A program made the translations under genes and the position numbers. Under the pieces are notes generated by a model, which did not search any database, had not been told where the DNA came from, and worked only from the letters and a program-made list of their open reading frames with translations. This document shows positions 1-6,780 of a stretch of DNA of 10,452 nucleotides, piece by piece (position 1 is the stretch's first letter; every line of letters starts with the position of its first letter). The stretch comes from Oscillospiraceae bacterium (GTDB lineage: Bacteria; Bacillota; Clostridia; Oscillospirales; Acutalibacteraceae): NCBI GenBank assembly GCA_031254555.1, contig JAIRUF010000172.1, positions 1 through 10,452 of the forward strand. Direction: 5' to 3'.

Positions 1-635
1 ATAACCTCATCCGCACCGTAACAGCGGACTTTTGCCTTGTCGCCGTTTGAATATGCCTTTTCTTTTACTATCTTAAGTTCGGCCGTTTCATACTGATACT
101 GGGTTTGAACATATGTGAAGCCGTTTATCCTGGAAATAATCATGGCCGCATCTTTTCCGAGTCCGTTTAAAATTACCCTAAGCGGCTCTTTTCTCACTTT
201 GTTCGCGGTGCGCGCTATGCTTATAGCTCCTTCCGCCGCGGCAAAAGACTCATGCCCCGCAAGGAAGGCAAAACAATTTGTCTCCTCTTTTAGCAGCATG
301 GACGCAAGATTGCCATGTCCCAACCCCACGTTTCTTTGCTCTGCAACCGAGCCCGGAACACAAAAGGCCTGCAAGCCCGTCCCTATTGACGCCGCCGCGT
401 CCGCGGCCCTTACAGAGCCCTCTTTTAACGCTATCGCAACACCCAATATATACGCCCAGGACGCATTCTCAAACGCTATAGGCTGAACGCTTTTTATAAT
501 TTCATCCACATATATTCCCTTTGCCTTGCACAGCTGATTTGCGGCCTCAAGGCTCTCAAGCCCATATTTTTTAAGACATTTATTTATCTTGGGCATTCTT
601 TTATCCATGCCCTCAAAAACTGCAGTGTTAATCAT
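1..635 (-). CDS. GGGtGRT-family protein, N-terminal 211 residues (cut by left window edge)
   Basis: The reading frame opens at ATG 635 behind a strong AGGAGG (641-650, minus strand) and runs open to the window edge, so the C-terminus is missing. It begins MINTAVFEGMDKRMPKINKC and continues through a segment with SVRAADAAASIGTGLQAFCV and another with NVGLGHGNLASMLLKEETN; Gly/Ala-rich stretches alternate with helices. I recognise it as the family named after a GGGtGRT motif, whose usual length I recall as about 330 residues. The naming motif would lie in the missing part, so the call rests on general resemblance and on the NifU-like gene 14 bases upstream, its usual partner. The ribosome binding site nearly abuts that gene's stop codon, so the two are probably cotranscribed and translationally linked. 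The biochemical function of the family is not known to me; a role in Fe-S or sulfur metabolism is inferred only from the neighbour. Confidence 0.72.
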   Translation of the reverse strand, partial: MINTAVFEGMDKRMPKINKCLKKYGLESLEAANQLCKAKGIYVDEIIKSVQPIAFENASWAYILGVAIALKEGSVRAADAAASIGTGLQAFCVPGSVAEQRNVGLGHGNLASMLLKEETNCFAFLAGHESFAAAEGAISIARTANKVRKEPLRVILNGLGKDAAMIISRINGFTYVQTQYQYETAELKIVKEKAYSNGDKAKVRCYGADEV

Positions 636-649
636 GCTTTAATTCCTCC

Positions 650-1342
650 TTATTCCCCACGCGGATCAATGTATTTTTTAGCTTCATCAAATCTTCCGTA
701 ATTGCCCAAATTGTTGTTATAAGCGTCGTTAGGAGAAATTCCCTTGCGGATATCTTCAAGCATCTTGCCTACGCGAACGAATTCATAGCCGATAACTTCA
801 TTGTCTTTGTCAAGGCCCATTTTTGTAACATACCCTTCAGCCATCTCCATGTAGCGTACACCCTTTGACTTAGTGCTGTACATGGTTCCGAGCTGCGAGC
901 GCAGCCCCTTGCCTAAATCTTCAAGCCCTGCCCCTATTGACAGCCCGTCCTCTGAAAACGCGGACTGAGTGCGCCCATACGCAAACTGAAGAAAAATCTC
1001 CCTCATCGCGGTGTTGATGGCGTCACACACAAGGTCTGTGTTAAGGCACTCCAACATAGTTTTACCCGGAAGGATTTCAGCCGCCATAGCCGCAGAGTGG
1101 GTCATTCCCGAACACCCTACGGTTTCAATAAGGGCCTCCTCCACAATACCTTCTTTTATGTTAAGAGTAAGTTTACATGCGCCCTGCTGCGGTGCACACC
1201 AGCCAATTCCATGTGAAAGCCCGGAAATATCCTTGATCTGCGTGGCCTTTACCCACCGCCCCTCTTCCGGTATGGGAGAAGGCCCATGGTTTGGACCCTT
1301 TGCCACCACACACATCTTTTCTACCTCATGTGAATAGTTCAT
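650..1342 (-). CDS. NifU/IscU-like iron-sulfur scaffold-type protein, GGGtGRT-linked subfamily
   Basis: This 230-aa protein starts at ATG 1342, with AAAGGAG about nine bases upstream. Residues 45-110 resemble the IscU/NifU-N fold: GWCAPQQGACKLTLNIKEG is followed by IETVGCSGMTHSAAMAAEIL and a GKT...CL segment, matching the order GAPxCG, then FGCGSAIASS, then GKT in IscU. Six cysteines are visible (11, 49, 56, 77, 99, 106). Cys77 aligns with the second IscU ligand, but the first ligand is shifted to Cys49 or Cys56, and the usual C-terminal HC(S) ligand pair is absent. The 85-residue C-terminal extension (YSTKSKGVRYMEMAEGYVTK onward) is not part of classic IscU. It sits between an unknown 189-aa gene and the GGGtGRT gene with gaps of 23 and 14 bases, which looks like one operon. 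It could assemble or carry an Fe-S cluster, or be a repurposed scaffold. No cysteine desulfurase gene is adjacent. Confidence 0.8.
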   Translation of the reverse strand: MNYSHEVEKMCVVAKGPNHGPSPIPEEGRWVKATQIKDISGLSHGIGWCAPQQGACKLTLNIKEGIVEEALIETVGCSGMTHSAAMAAEILPGKTMLECLNTDLVCDAINTAMREIFLQFAYGRTQSAFSEDGLSIGAGLEDLGKGLRSQLGTMYSTKSKGVRYMEMAEGYVTKMGLDKDNEVIGYEFVRVGKMLEDIRKGISPNDAYNNNLGNYGRFDEAKKYIDPRGE

Positions 1343-1365
1343 TTAAAAATACTCCTTTAATATAT

Positions 1366-1935
1366 TTATTTTTTAAATTTAAAGCTTTTTATTCTATCCC
1401 TTATATTTTTTAAAGAATTTGTGTAAATATCTTTACCCATCAGCTCATATTTCTCATAGCCTTGTTTTGCGCAAAGCCTTGCGAAGACAGCGCCCACGTC
1501 ATTGGGCCGCCCTTCGTCTTCCTTCCTCACGTCGAGATAATACAGGGAAAAAGCAGACCCGTCAAGCGCCGCTGTATAAAGCGGATTCTCCTGCGCGCTC
1601 AGCCGATCCTGCAGGGTATTGATGGCTATTGTGGACAAAAAAGGGGACGGGAGATAATACTGCAGCGCGGCCTCTGACGAAAAAAGAAGCAGAGCGCAAA
1701 CCTGCTCAAGCACGCTGGCCTCCATAAATTCATCTTCCAAATTTTCCGGGAAATATTTTTCACCCGGGGCAATGGCCGCCAAATCTTTGCCCAGCTGCTT
1801 TGCCTTTTGCGAGTTGCCGTTTTTCCGCTGGCGATGAGTTTCTTCAATAAGCCGGATCGTTTCATCCCTATCCCTATCCTCGTCTTCGCCGCTCTGACCA
1901 TAGATTTTTACGTCGCTGTCATTATCCATTCCCAT
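1366..1935 (-). CDS. Hypothetical protein, 189 aa, first gene of the NifU-like/GGGtGRT operon
   Basis: I do not recognise this protein. It starts at ATG 1935 with AGGA seven bases upstream; a second in-frame ATG at 1929 is less well spaced. The N-terminal third is very hydrophilic and acidic-basic (GEDEDRDRDETIRLIEETHR, then a Lys/Gln-rich stretch), probably a charged helix. Residues 70-110 (EASVLEQVCALLLFSSEAAL and onward) look like a compact helical domain, and the tail is basic (DRIKSFKFKK). No signal peptide or membrane segment is evident, so it is probably cytoplasmic. The stop lies 23 bases before the NifU-like start, so cotranscription is likely. No convincing sigma-A promoter was found upstream; transcription may start weakly in the AT-rich gap at 1936-2018 or read through from the PHP gene. 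Strand, length and ribosome binding site make a real gene likely. Confidence 0.75.
   Translation of the reverse strand: MGMDNDSDVKIYGQSGEDEDRDRDETIRLIEETHRQRKNGNSQKAKQLGKDLAAIAPGEKYFPENLEDEFMEASVLEQVCALLLFSSEAALQYYLPSPFLSTIAINTLQDRLSAQENPLYTAALDGSAFSLYYLDVRKEDEGRPNDVGAVFARLCAKQGYEKYELMGKDIYTNSLKNIRDRIKSFKFKK
1741..1754. promoter_or_regulatory. Candidate Noc-binding site (NBS-like palindrome)
   Basis: ATTTTCCGGGAAAT differs at one base from ATTTCCCGGGAAAT, the Bacillus subtilis Noc-binding core as I recall it. It lies inside the 189-aa gene; Noc sites in Bacillus are scattered and not tied to promoters, so a location inside a gene is no objection. The window also encodes a Noc-type protein whose specificity residues match Noc (9026-9862). 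The match is seen; binding is inferred. Confidence 0.45.
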
Positions 1936-2018
1936 AATATAATCCTACCTTCTGCGGCATTTGTCAATATTTTATCATTGTCATTGAAAATTATCATAAC
2001 AATATACAAAAGAATCAT

Positions 2019-2046
2019 ATCCTCCATCATAATTTTGATGGAGGAT
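2019..2046 (-). terminator. Hairpin just after the PHP gene stop, possible terminator
   Basis: A perfect 11-bp inverted repeat, ATCCTCCATCA (2019-2029) and TGATGGAGGAT (2036-2046), encloses a six-base AT loop and begins four bases after the TGATGA double stop of the PHP gene. On the minus strand the sequence after the stem is ATGATTCTTTTG, a poor U-tract, so termination may be weak. The arms also contain GGAGG and its complement, so the hairpin could be an RNA stability or processing element instead. Confidence 0.5.
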
Positions 2047-2050
2047 GTCA

Positions 2051-2932
2051 TCATGCCTTTTTACTTTGAATCGACTGAGAGGACTTTTTAAGCAGCCTTT
2101 TTTTCTTTGATTTATATCCTATCAGCTCATTTAAGTTATCGTCCGGAGTTGTAAAGGCCCCCAGGGTTCCTTTATGTGCACCGTACATTCCGTGGAAATC
2201 GCTGCCCCCCGTCATAAGCAAGCCATTTTCATCGGCGATGCGTATAAGCTCATCCGCTTGCTGCTCCGAATTTTCCGGGTGCCAAACCTCTACTCCGTCC
2301 AAGCCCTTTTCAATGAGAGATGGCAAAACATCAAAGTTGTCATAAAACCCGGGATGCGCTAAAACAGCTATTCCCCCCGCCTCATGTATCGCTCTTAAAA
2401 CGTCAAACGCATCCGGATATTTGGGGCTCACGCTTATATTCTCCGGATTTTTCTCATCAAACAGTTCATAGAACAAGTCCCCAAAAATCTCTGTTGTAAA
2501 CCCGCCTTCCATCAAAGCATGCATAATATGCTGCTTGTAGATGTTTGTAGACCCCGCCGCGCACTTTAACACAAACTCCGGTGTTATAGGAAACCTCTGC
2601 GCCGCCTTGATAACCATCATCTGACCTGCCTTGCGCCGCTCTAAAGAGTTCTTCCTGCAAAGGCCCTCAAGCCTGTCCGGATACTCATTGAGATAGCTTA
2701 AAAGGTGCACTTTTTTCTTGCTCTCATAGTCAAAGGCCGAAATCTCAACCCCCGGGATCACATTCACTTCATGCCTTTCCCCTATTATTTTCCCTCTAAC
2801 TGTTGCCGCAAGACTGTCATGATCGGTTATGGCAATAGTCCCTATGCCTATATTCTTTGCAAGAATAATAAGATCCTCTATGCCCAGAGAACCATCAGAC
2901 AGCCGCGTGTGGCAATGTAAATCTGCCGGCAA
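2051..2932 (-). CDS. PHP-domain phosphoesterase (RNase AM/YciV/TrpH type)
   Basis: The protein belongs to the PHP metal-dependent phosphoesterases close to YciV (RNase AM), which in characterised members trim RNA 5' ends or hydrolyse 3',5'-nucleoside bisphosphates. I place the start at TTG 2932: GGGGAGG (2940-2946) lies seven bases upstream and the protein then begins MPADLHCHTRLSDGS, where the family begins. This gives 293 aa. Metal-binding motifs are all present: H6-x-H8, ITDHD with D37/H38, GVE with E63, H76, H193 in VLAHPG, and D245/H247 in GGSDFHG. The C-terminus carries a lysine-rich tail (KSKKKRLLKK and onward) that may bind nucleic acid. It is transcribed divergently from mnmA from its own promoter. 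The exact substrate (RNA ends versus bisphosphates) cannot be read from the sequence. Confidence 0.88.
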   Translation of the reverse strand: MPADLHCHTRLSDGSLGIEDLIILAKNIGIGTIAITDHDSLAATVRGKIIGERHEVNVIPGVEISAFDYESKKKVHLLSYLNEYPDRLEGLCRKNSLERRKAGQMMVIKAAQRFPITPEFVLKCAAGSTNIYKQHIMHALMEGGFTTEIFGDLFYELFDEKNPENISVSPKYPDAFDVLRAIHEAGGIAVLAHPGFYDNFDVLPSLIEKGLDGVEVWHPENSEQQADELIRIADENGLLMTGGSDFHGMYGAHKGTLGAFTTPDDNLNELIGYKSKKKRLLKKSSQSIQSKKA

Positions 2933-2962
2933 AAAATCGCCTCCCCATATAAAACAACTACC

Positions 2963-2978
2963 AACCGCATACGCGGTT
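2963..2978 (-). repeat. Short hairpin in the 5' leader of the PHP gene
   Basis: AACCGC and GCGGTT form a perfect 6-bp stem around a four-base loop. It lies between the predicted transcription start (about 2983) and the ribosome binding site of the PHP gene (2940-2946). It could stabilise the 5' end of the mRNA or serve as a small operator. There is no direct evidence of function. Confidence 0.35.
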
Positions 2979-2989
2979 AACATATGTAA

Positions 2990-3019
2990 ATTATACTATA
3001 TCTTACTATTGATTTGCAA
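2990..3019 (-). promoter_or_regulatory. Sigma-A-like promoter for the PHP gene
   Basis: On the minus strand TTGCAA (3014-3019) and a perfect TATAAT (2990-2995) are separated by 18 bases. The expected start is near 2983, leaving about 50 bases of leader to the TTG start codon. The -35 element shares one base with the -35 of the divergent mnmA promoter. Confidence 0.65.
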
Positions 3020-3037
3020 GGATAAATATGATACAAT
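3009..3037 (+). promoter_or_regulatory. Sigma-A-like promoter for mnmA, extended -10
   Basis: TTGATT (3009-3014) and TACAAT (3032-3037) are 17 bases apart, and TG at 3029-3030 gives an extended -10. The start would be near 3044, about 34 bases before the GTG start codon. The -35 overlaps that of the divergent PHP promoter by one base, so the two promoters probably compete for RNA polymerase. Confidence 0.62.
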
Positions 3038-3077
3038 ACGCAGTTATATAAATATAATGTGTTTGGAGGCTTGATTT

Positions 3078-4109
3078 GTGGGCAAAAAAGTTTATGTCGG
3101 TCTTAGCGGCGGTGTGGATTCTTCTGTTGCCGCGCTTCTCTTAAAGGATCAAGGTTATGACGTCACAGGCATAAATTTAAAACTTACTCCAAACGGTTCC
3201 GGCGATTCAGACAGGGCTGAAAAAATCGCCTCCCACCTAAATATTCCATTTAAAAAAGTGGACCTTACTCGGGAATTTAAATTCTGTGTTTTGGACTACT
3301 TCGCGCAGGAATACCAAAATGCCAGGACACCTAACCCCTGTGTTGTCTGCAATGAGACGATCAAGTTTGGAAAAATGCTTGACGCAGCTCTTCAAAACGG
3401 CGCTGACTTTCTTGCCACAGGTCACTATGCCAAAGCGGTTTTAGAGGACGGCAGGTATAAATTAAAGCGCCTGGATGTAAAAAAAGATCAAAGTTATTTT
3501 CTCCACAGGCTTACCCAACGCCAGTTATCGCATGTTTTGTTTCCTATAAATATGCCAAAGGAGCGTGTGCGCAAACTGGCACAGGAGGCCGGGCTTATAA
3601 CGGCAAATTTACCTGACAGCCAGGAAATCTGCTTTATAAAAAACGGTGACTACGCAAATTTCATCCTGGAGTATACCGGAAAGGCCAGCTTAAAAGGCAG
3701 GTTTATTGACCGGCACGGGAACTGTATCGGAGATCACCGCGGGATAATACATTATACCGTGGGGCAGCGCAAGGGGCTGGGAGTGTCCTTTGGCGAGCCT
3801 ATGTATGTCACAAAGATCGATCCACTAAGCAATGACATAACTTTGGGCTCTCAAGATGATCTGCTCACATCCTCCTGCATTGTGCAGAATATAAATTATA
3901 TCTCGGTAAACGGGCTTTACGGCCCCGTTAAGGCACATGTAAAGATACGGTTTTTGGCTCCCCCAGTCAAAGCTTTGGTGACTCCTCTAAGTGAAGAGGG
4001 CGCCCGCATTGACTTTGAAGAACCGCAAAAGGCGGTGACTCCCGGCCAGTGCGCTGTATTTTACGACGATGACGACAATGTTATAGGAGGCGGCTTTATA
4101 TCCGGCTGA
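3078..4109 (+). CDS. mnmA: tRNA-specific 2-thiouridylase MnmA (TrmU)
   Basis: MnmA adenylates and thiolates C2 of the wobble uridine U34 in Lys, Glu and Gln tRNAs, taking sulfur from a cysteine desulfurase relay. The start is GTG 3078, eight bases after GGAGG (3065-3069). The PP-loop motif SGGVDSS is at residues 10-16. The catalytic cysteine is Cys91 in NPCVVCNETIKF, and the second, persulfide-forming cysteine is Cys185 in SQEICFI. GHYAK (residues 115-119) and the C-terminal beta-barrel ending GGGFISG are also present. At 343 aa it is slightly shorter than many homologs; the segment after the PP-loop (INLKLTPNGSGDSDRAEKI) is compact. It is the only plus-strand gene in the window, has its own promoter and is followed by a strong terminator. 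No iscS-type sulfur donor gene lies next to it; the NifU-like gene at 650-1342 is the only other sulfur-related candidate here. Confidence 0.95.
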   Translation: MGKKVYVGLSGGVDSSVAALLLKDQGYDVTGINLKLTPNGSGDSDRAEKIASHLNIPFKKVDLTREFKFCVLDYFAQEYQNARTPNPCVVCNETIKFGKMLDAALQNGADFLATGHYAKAVLEDGRYKLKRLDVKKDQSYFLHRLTQRQLSHVLFPINMPKERVRKLAQEAGLITANLPDSQEICFIKNGDYANFILEYTGKASLKGRFIDRHGNCIGDHRGIIHYTVGQRKGLGVSFGEPMYVTKIDPLSNDITLGSQDDLLTSSCIVQNINYISVNGLYGPVKAHVKIRFLAPPVKALVTPLSEEGARIDFEEPQKAVTPGQCAVFYDDDDNVIGGGFISG

Positions 4110-4176
4110 ATTGCGCACGGCCCCGGCTTATAGGCTCCGTGTCTTTGGGGAACTCTCTTATTTAAAAGTATTATAT

Positions 4177-4213
4177 AAAAGCGGTGTAGTTTATACATCG
4201 CTTTTAATTTTAT
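4177..4213 (+). terminator. Intrinsic terminator of mnmA
   Basis: AAAAGCGGTGTA (4177-4188) pairs with TACATCGCTTTT (4194-4205) with one G-U pair and a five-base loop, giving a 12-bp stem. A T-rich tail (AATTTTAT) follows. The A-run before and T-run after the GC core are typical, and the stem could also work on the opposite strand. It lies about 70 bases after the mnmA stop. Confidence 0.75.
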
Positions 4214-4373
4214 TGCCTTATTCTATTACTTTTTTAAGGCATTTCCATTCGTCTGGACTATTTTACTCAATTTTTGAGCGCTTTTTATAAATGTCGGGTC
4301 TTAGTTAAGTTCGTGCAAAAAGATAAAGAAAATTTAATATTGCGGGCAAAAATCTGTCTTTTACCTCCATAAA

Positions 4374-4395
4374 ACGGGTTGGTACTTATACCCGC
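4374..4395 (-). terminator. Possible terminator of the GNAT gene
   Basis: On the minus strand CGGGT (4390-4394) and ACCCG (4375-4379) can pair across a ten-base loop, followed by TTTTAT, directly after the GNAT stop codon. The stem is only 5-6 bp, so the call is tentative. Confidence 0.35.
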
Positions 4396-4397
4396 GG

Positions 4398-4916
4398 CTA
4401 CAGTATATCAACAGTTCCGCTGACACCGTCAAGCGCTCCGCTCACCAACTCATATGCCATGCACCACTGCGCGTTTTTATGGGCGTCGTCAACGTGATAA
4501 ATGTCATATTCATAAGAGGGGACAAACCCCAGTTTGCGGTAAAGTTCGGCATCCCCGCAGAGAAATACCGCCTTATAGCCCATTACCCTTGCAATCTCAA
4601 ACGCTTTTTCCATCATTTCCCGGGCGATACCCCGGCGAAAATAATCAGGATGGACGCATATCGGGGACAAAACAAGCTCCGTGACCGGTCCATTCTTTGT
4701 GGATATATCGGCTTTATAAAGCACTATCTGACCGACAATTTTTCCGCCCTCGTCCTGTGCGACCAAGGAAAGCTGTTCAATAAATTCCGGCTTTTTCCTG
4801 ACCTCATTTAAATAGTCCGCCTCTGTCCCATCCGAGTGGGAAGCCGTGGCAAACGATGTTTTTACAAGCTCGTACACTTCCCCCTCATCGGATTTCCGCT
4901 CTTGCCGTATCTTCAA
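4398..4916 (-). CDS. GNAT-family N-acetyltransferase, YhbS-like
   Basis: A 172-aa single-domain GNAT enzyme that would transfer an acetyl group from acetyl-CoA to an unknown amine. The start is TTG 4916, five bases after GGGAGG; the protein begins MKIRQERKSDEGEVYELV, the usual N-terminal strand and helix of the fold, and no better in-frame start exists. The acetyl-CoA pyrophosphate loop is in SPICVHPDYFRRGIAREMM (residues 84-102, R/Q-x-x-G-x-A type). The following GYKAVFLCGDAELYRKLGF (113-131), with its conserved Tyr and YxKLGF, is typical of the YhbS group (COG3153). The substrate cannot be predicted. It follows the immunity-like gene by 63 bases with no clear terminator or promoter between them, so it may be the last gene of a serS-led transcript. 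Confidence 0.87.
   Translation of the reverse strand: MKIRQERKSDEGEVYELVKTSFATASHSDGTEADYLNEVRKKPEFIEQLSLVAQDEGGKIVGQIVLYKADISTKNGPVTELVLSPICVHPDYFRRGIAREMMEKAFEIARVMGYKAVFLCGDAELYRKLGFVPSYEYDIYHVDDAHKNAQWCMAYELVSGALDGVSGTVDIL
4615..4628. promoter_or_regulatory. Weak NBS-like sequence
   Basis: ATTTCCCGGGCGAT matches the Bacillus Noc core ATTTCCCGGGAAAT at 12 of 14 positions; one half-site is perfect. It lies in the GNAT coding sequence and may be chance. It is listed because a better match (1741-1754) and a Noc-type protein occur in the same window. Confidence 0.2.
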
Positions 4917-4979
4917 AATAGCCTCCCATTTTTTAAGTGCGGACTCATTTAACTTTGCCGCAAAAACGTTTTATTACCA

Positions 4980-5405
4980 CTATTCTTTACCTATCTTAGA
5001 GATCTGTCTTTTTAACTCATACAAATTCCTTTGAAAAGACTCCCGGCTCTCTTCCAATATCCAATCAAATTCAGCCATCTTTTTCTCCGCCGCTTTGATT
5101 GCATCAAACCACTCTTCCTTGGAGTTGTTTAGCGGAATCTCATCGAAATAGAGAAGTAAAAGCGCCAGTATTCCGCCGTCTTCCATCTCTCCCTGAAACG
5201 GGTCGCCGAGAAATATCTCCGCCGTTCTTTGCAGGGCCGCTTCACGCAATATGTTTTGCCGCAGCATACGGGCAACATCTCCGGCAGTCAGTTGGTCAAT
5301 TCTTTTATCAATGCATTTATTATACCACGCAATAAGAGAAGACCCAAAATCTGACGTATCATATTCAAGCTTGTAAATTTCTTTGAGTGAATTCATATCG
5401 CTCAT
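4980..5405 (-). CDS. CdiI-like immunity-family protein (orphan), 141 aa
   Basis: The protein starts at ATG 5405 with GAGGA eight bases upstream. Residues 18-85 (SDFGSSLIAWYNKCIDKRID, then LTAGDVARMLRQN, then LGDPFQGEMEDGGILALLLL) follow the pattern of a small helical family annotated as contact-dependent growth inhibition immunity proteins: SSLV, a short linker, a LTxxDLRRLIxQ helix, a LALEIL...NPLxEG helix and a D/GLL segment. The C-terminal 55 residues are a charged, possibly coiled-coil helix (EEWFDAIKAAEKKMAEFDWI onward). No signal peptide or membrane segment is present, as expected for a cytoplasmic protein. No CdiA, CdiB, WXG100 or other toxin gene lies beside it; neighbours are serS and a GNAT gene. 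It may be an orphan immunity gene or a housekeeping protein of the same fold. I am fairly sure of the family resemblance, not of the function. Confidence 0.6.
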   Translation of the reverse strand: MSDMNSLKEIYKLEYDTSDFGSSLIAWYNKCIDKRIDQLTAGDVARMLRQNILREAALQRTAEIFLGDPFQGEMEDGGILALLLLYFDEIPLNNSKEEWFDAIKAAEKKMAEFDWILEESRESFQRNLYELKRQISKIGKE

Positions 5406-5426
5406 TTTACTTTTCCTCTTGTCTTA

Positions 5427-5443
5427 GATCCCGCTACCGGATC
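5427..5443 (-). repeat. Short inverted repeat between serS and the immunity-like gene
   Basis: GATCC and GGATC flank a seven-base GC-rich loop in the 59-base gap. No U-tract follows on either strand, so it is not a normal terminator. It may be a minor mRNA hairpin. Confidence 0.25.
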
Positions 5444-5464
5444 ATTTACTGAGTTCCCGTCATT

Positions 5465-6733
5465 TTACGCGATTATATCCGTTCCCATATATGGCACAAG
5501 CGCTTTTGGCACGGAAATGCTGCCGTCCTCATTTTGACAGTTTTCAAGAATGGCCGCGGTTGTCCTGCCCGCCGCAACGCCGGAGCCGGTCAAGGTGTGG
5601 ACGACCTGTGCCTTTTCCTTTGAGTTCATCTTAAATCTTATTCCCGCTCTCCTCGCCTGAAAGTCCTCACAGTTTGAGCAGGATGAAATCTCAACATATC
5701 TGTTATATGAGGGCATCCAAACCTCAATGTCATAGGTCTTTGCGGAGGAAACACCCAAGTCCCCTGTGCAAAGGGAGATGACCCTGTATGGCAGATCCAA
5801 AAGCTTTAGCACTCTTTCGGCGTCGGCCGTAAGCTTTTCAAGCTGGTCATATGATTCATCCGGACGCGCAAACTTAACCAGCTCCACTTTGTTAAACTGA
5901 TGCTGGCGGATAAGACCCCTCGTGTCCCTTCCCGCGCTTCCCGCCTCAGCCCTGAAACAGGCTGAATAGGCGCAATAACTCAACGGAAGGTCATTCCCGT
6001 TTAAAATTTCATCCCTATACATATTTGTAAGCGGAACCTCGGCTGTGGGTACAAGGAAAAAGTCTTCCCCGGTTTTAAACGCGTCTTCCTCAAACTTGGG
6101 GAGCTGACCCGTCCCGGTCATGGACGCTCTGTTTACAATAAACGGCGGAAGAATTTCGGTGTATCCGTTTTGCGTATGAGTATCTAAATACAGGTTTATA
6201 ATAGCGCGCTCCAGCCTTGCGCCGAGTCCCTTATAAAAAGTAAACCTTGCACCCGTCACCTTAGCGGCCGTCTGCGGATCAAGTATACTTAGCTGCTCGC
6301 CCAAGTCCCAGTGCGCTTTGGGTTCAAAGTCAAAAGCTCTTGGCTCCCCATGTCTTCTCACCTCAACATTGTCGCTTTCATTCTTTCCTTCGGGCACACT
6401 TTGGCTTGGCATGTTGGGAAATTCATACATGATTTCGTTCTGTCTGCTTTCAAGGGTGCTTAGTTCTTCTTCCATCTCCTTGACTTTGTCCTTAATCTTA
6501 CCCATTTTTATAAATATCTCAGATACGTCTCCGCCCTCTTTTTTTATCTTAGGTATGCTGCGGCTCGCCTCATTTTGTTCGTTTCGAAGCGCGTCTAGCT
6601 GTGTTAAGACCGACCTTCTGCGCTCATCGACAGCGATCATCTCATCCACCAAATCATCCATATCCTTATTGCGGGAACGCATTGCCGCTTTAACTTTTTG
6701 CGGATTTTCTCTGAATTCCTTTATATCAAGCAT
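5465..6733 (-). CDS. serS: Seryl-tRNA synthetase
   Basis: A class II synthetase that charges tRNA-Ser (and tRNA-Sec where present) with serine in the cytoplasm. It starts at ATG 6733 with GAGGAG about eight bases upstream; 422 aa is normal for the family. Residues 1-105 form the N-terminal domain with the long coiled-coil arm that grips the tRNA-Ser variable arm ([20 protein letters not shown] and a second heptad stretch). Motif 2 is [20 protein letters not shown] at 258-277, the serine pocket TAE is at 230-232, and motif 3 is [19 protein letters not shown] at 380-398. Motif 3 has TGSGVAAGR where most bacterial enzymes I know have NGSGLAVGR; the catalytic Arg is kept. It follows parB by 47 bases, an arrangement seen in clostridia. 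There is no room for a T-box leader, so it probably shares the parA-parB transcript. Confidence 0.97.
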   Translation of the reverse strand: MLDIKEFRENPQKVKAAMRSRNKDMDDLVDEMIAVDERRRSVLTQLDALRNEQNEASRSIPKIKKEGGDVSEIFIKMGKIKDKVKEMEEELSTLESRQNEIMYEFPNMPSQSVPEGKNESDNVEVRRHGEPRAFDFEPKAHWDLGEQLSILDPQTAAKVTGARFTFYKGLGARLERAIINLYLDTHTQNGYTEILPPFIVNRASMTGTGQLPKFEEDAFKTGEDFFLVPTAEVPLTNMYRDEILNGNDLPLSYCAYSACFRAEAGSAGRDTRGLIRQHQFNKVELVKFARPDESYDQLEKLTADAERVLKLLDLPYRVISLCTGDLGVSSAKTYDIEVWMPSYNRYVEISSCSNCEDFQARRAGIRFKMNSKEKAQVVHTLTGSGVAAGRTTAAILENCQNEDGSISVPKALVPYMGTDIIA

Positions 6734-6780
6734 TTAAACCACTCCTCTTAAATCTTATCTGCGTGCGCACAGTTTTTAAT

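Larger units (their letters stand above)
4110..4397. other. Convergent intergenic region between mnmA and the GNAT gene
   Basis: This AT-rich 288-base gap separates two converging genes. It holds the mnmA terminator (4177-4205), a weaker 7-bp repeat TGCCTTA/TAAGGCA (4214-4241), a 5-bp hairpin CTCAA-TTT-TTGAG followed by CGCTTTTTAT (4266-4288), and a possible terminator for the GNAT gene (4374-4395). On the minus strand an isolated GGAGGT (4363-4368) is not followed by a convincing gene. Confidence 0.6.

Noticed and set aside
115..481. Plus-strand open frames across 115-486 and similar frames opposite serS, parA, parB and noc
   Set aside because: They lie antisense to well-supported genes, lack ribosome binding sites, and their translations look like reverse-frame shadows rich in Ser, Leu or Pro.
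1936..2018. TTGACA (minus strand, near 1958-1963) as a promoter of the 189-aa gene
   Set aside because: Any -10 at proper spacing falls next to or inside the start codon, so the transcript would lack the ribosome binding site.
2932..2983. ATG at 2983 as the start of the PHP protein
   Set aside because: It has no ribosome binding site, coincides with the predicted transcription start, and adds 17 residues before the family's normal N-terminus. TTG 2932 has GGGGAGG at ideal spacing.
4305..4370. 21-codon minus-strand frame starting at ATG 4370 (MEVKDRFLPAILNFLYLFAR...)
   Set aside because: The only GGAGG overlaps its first codons rather than preceding it, and nothing else supports translation. 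Probably chance.
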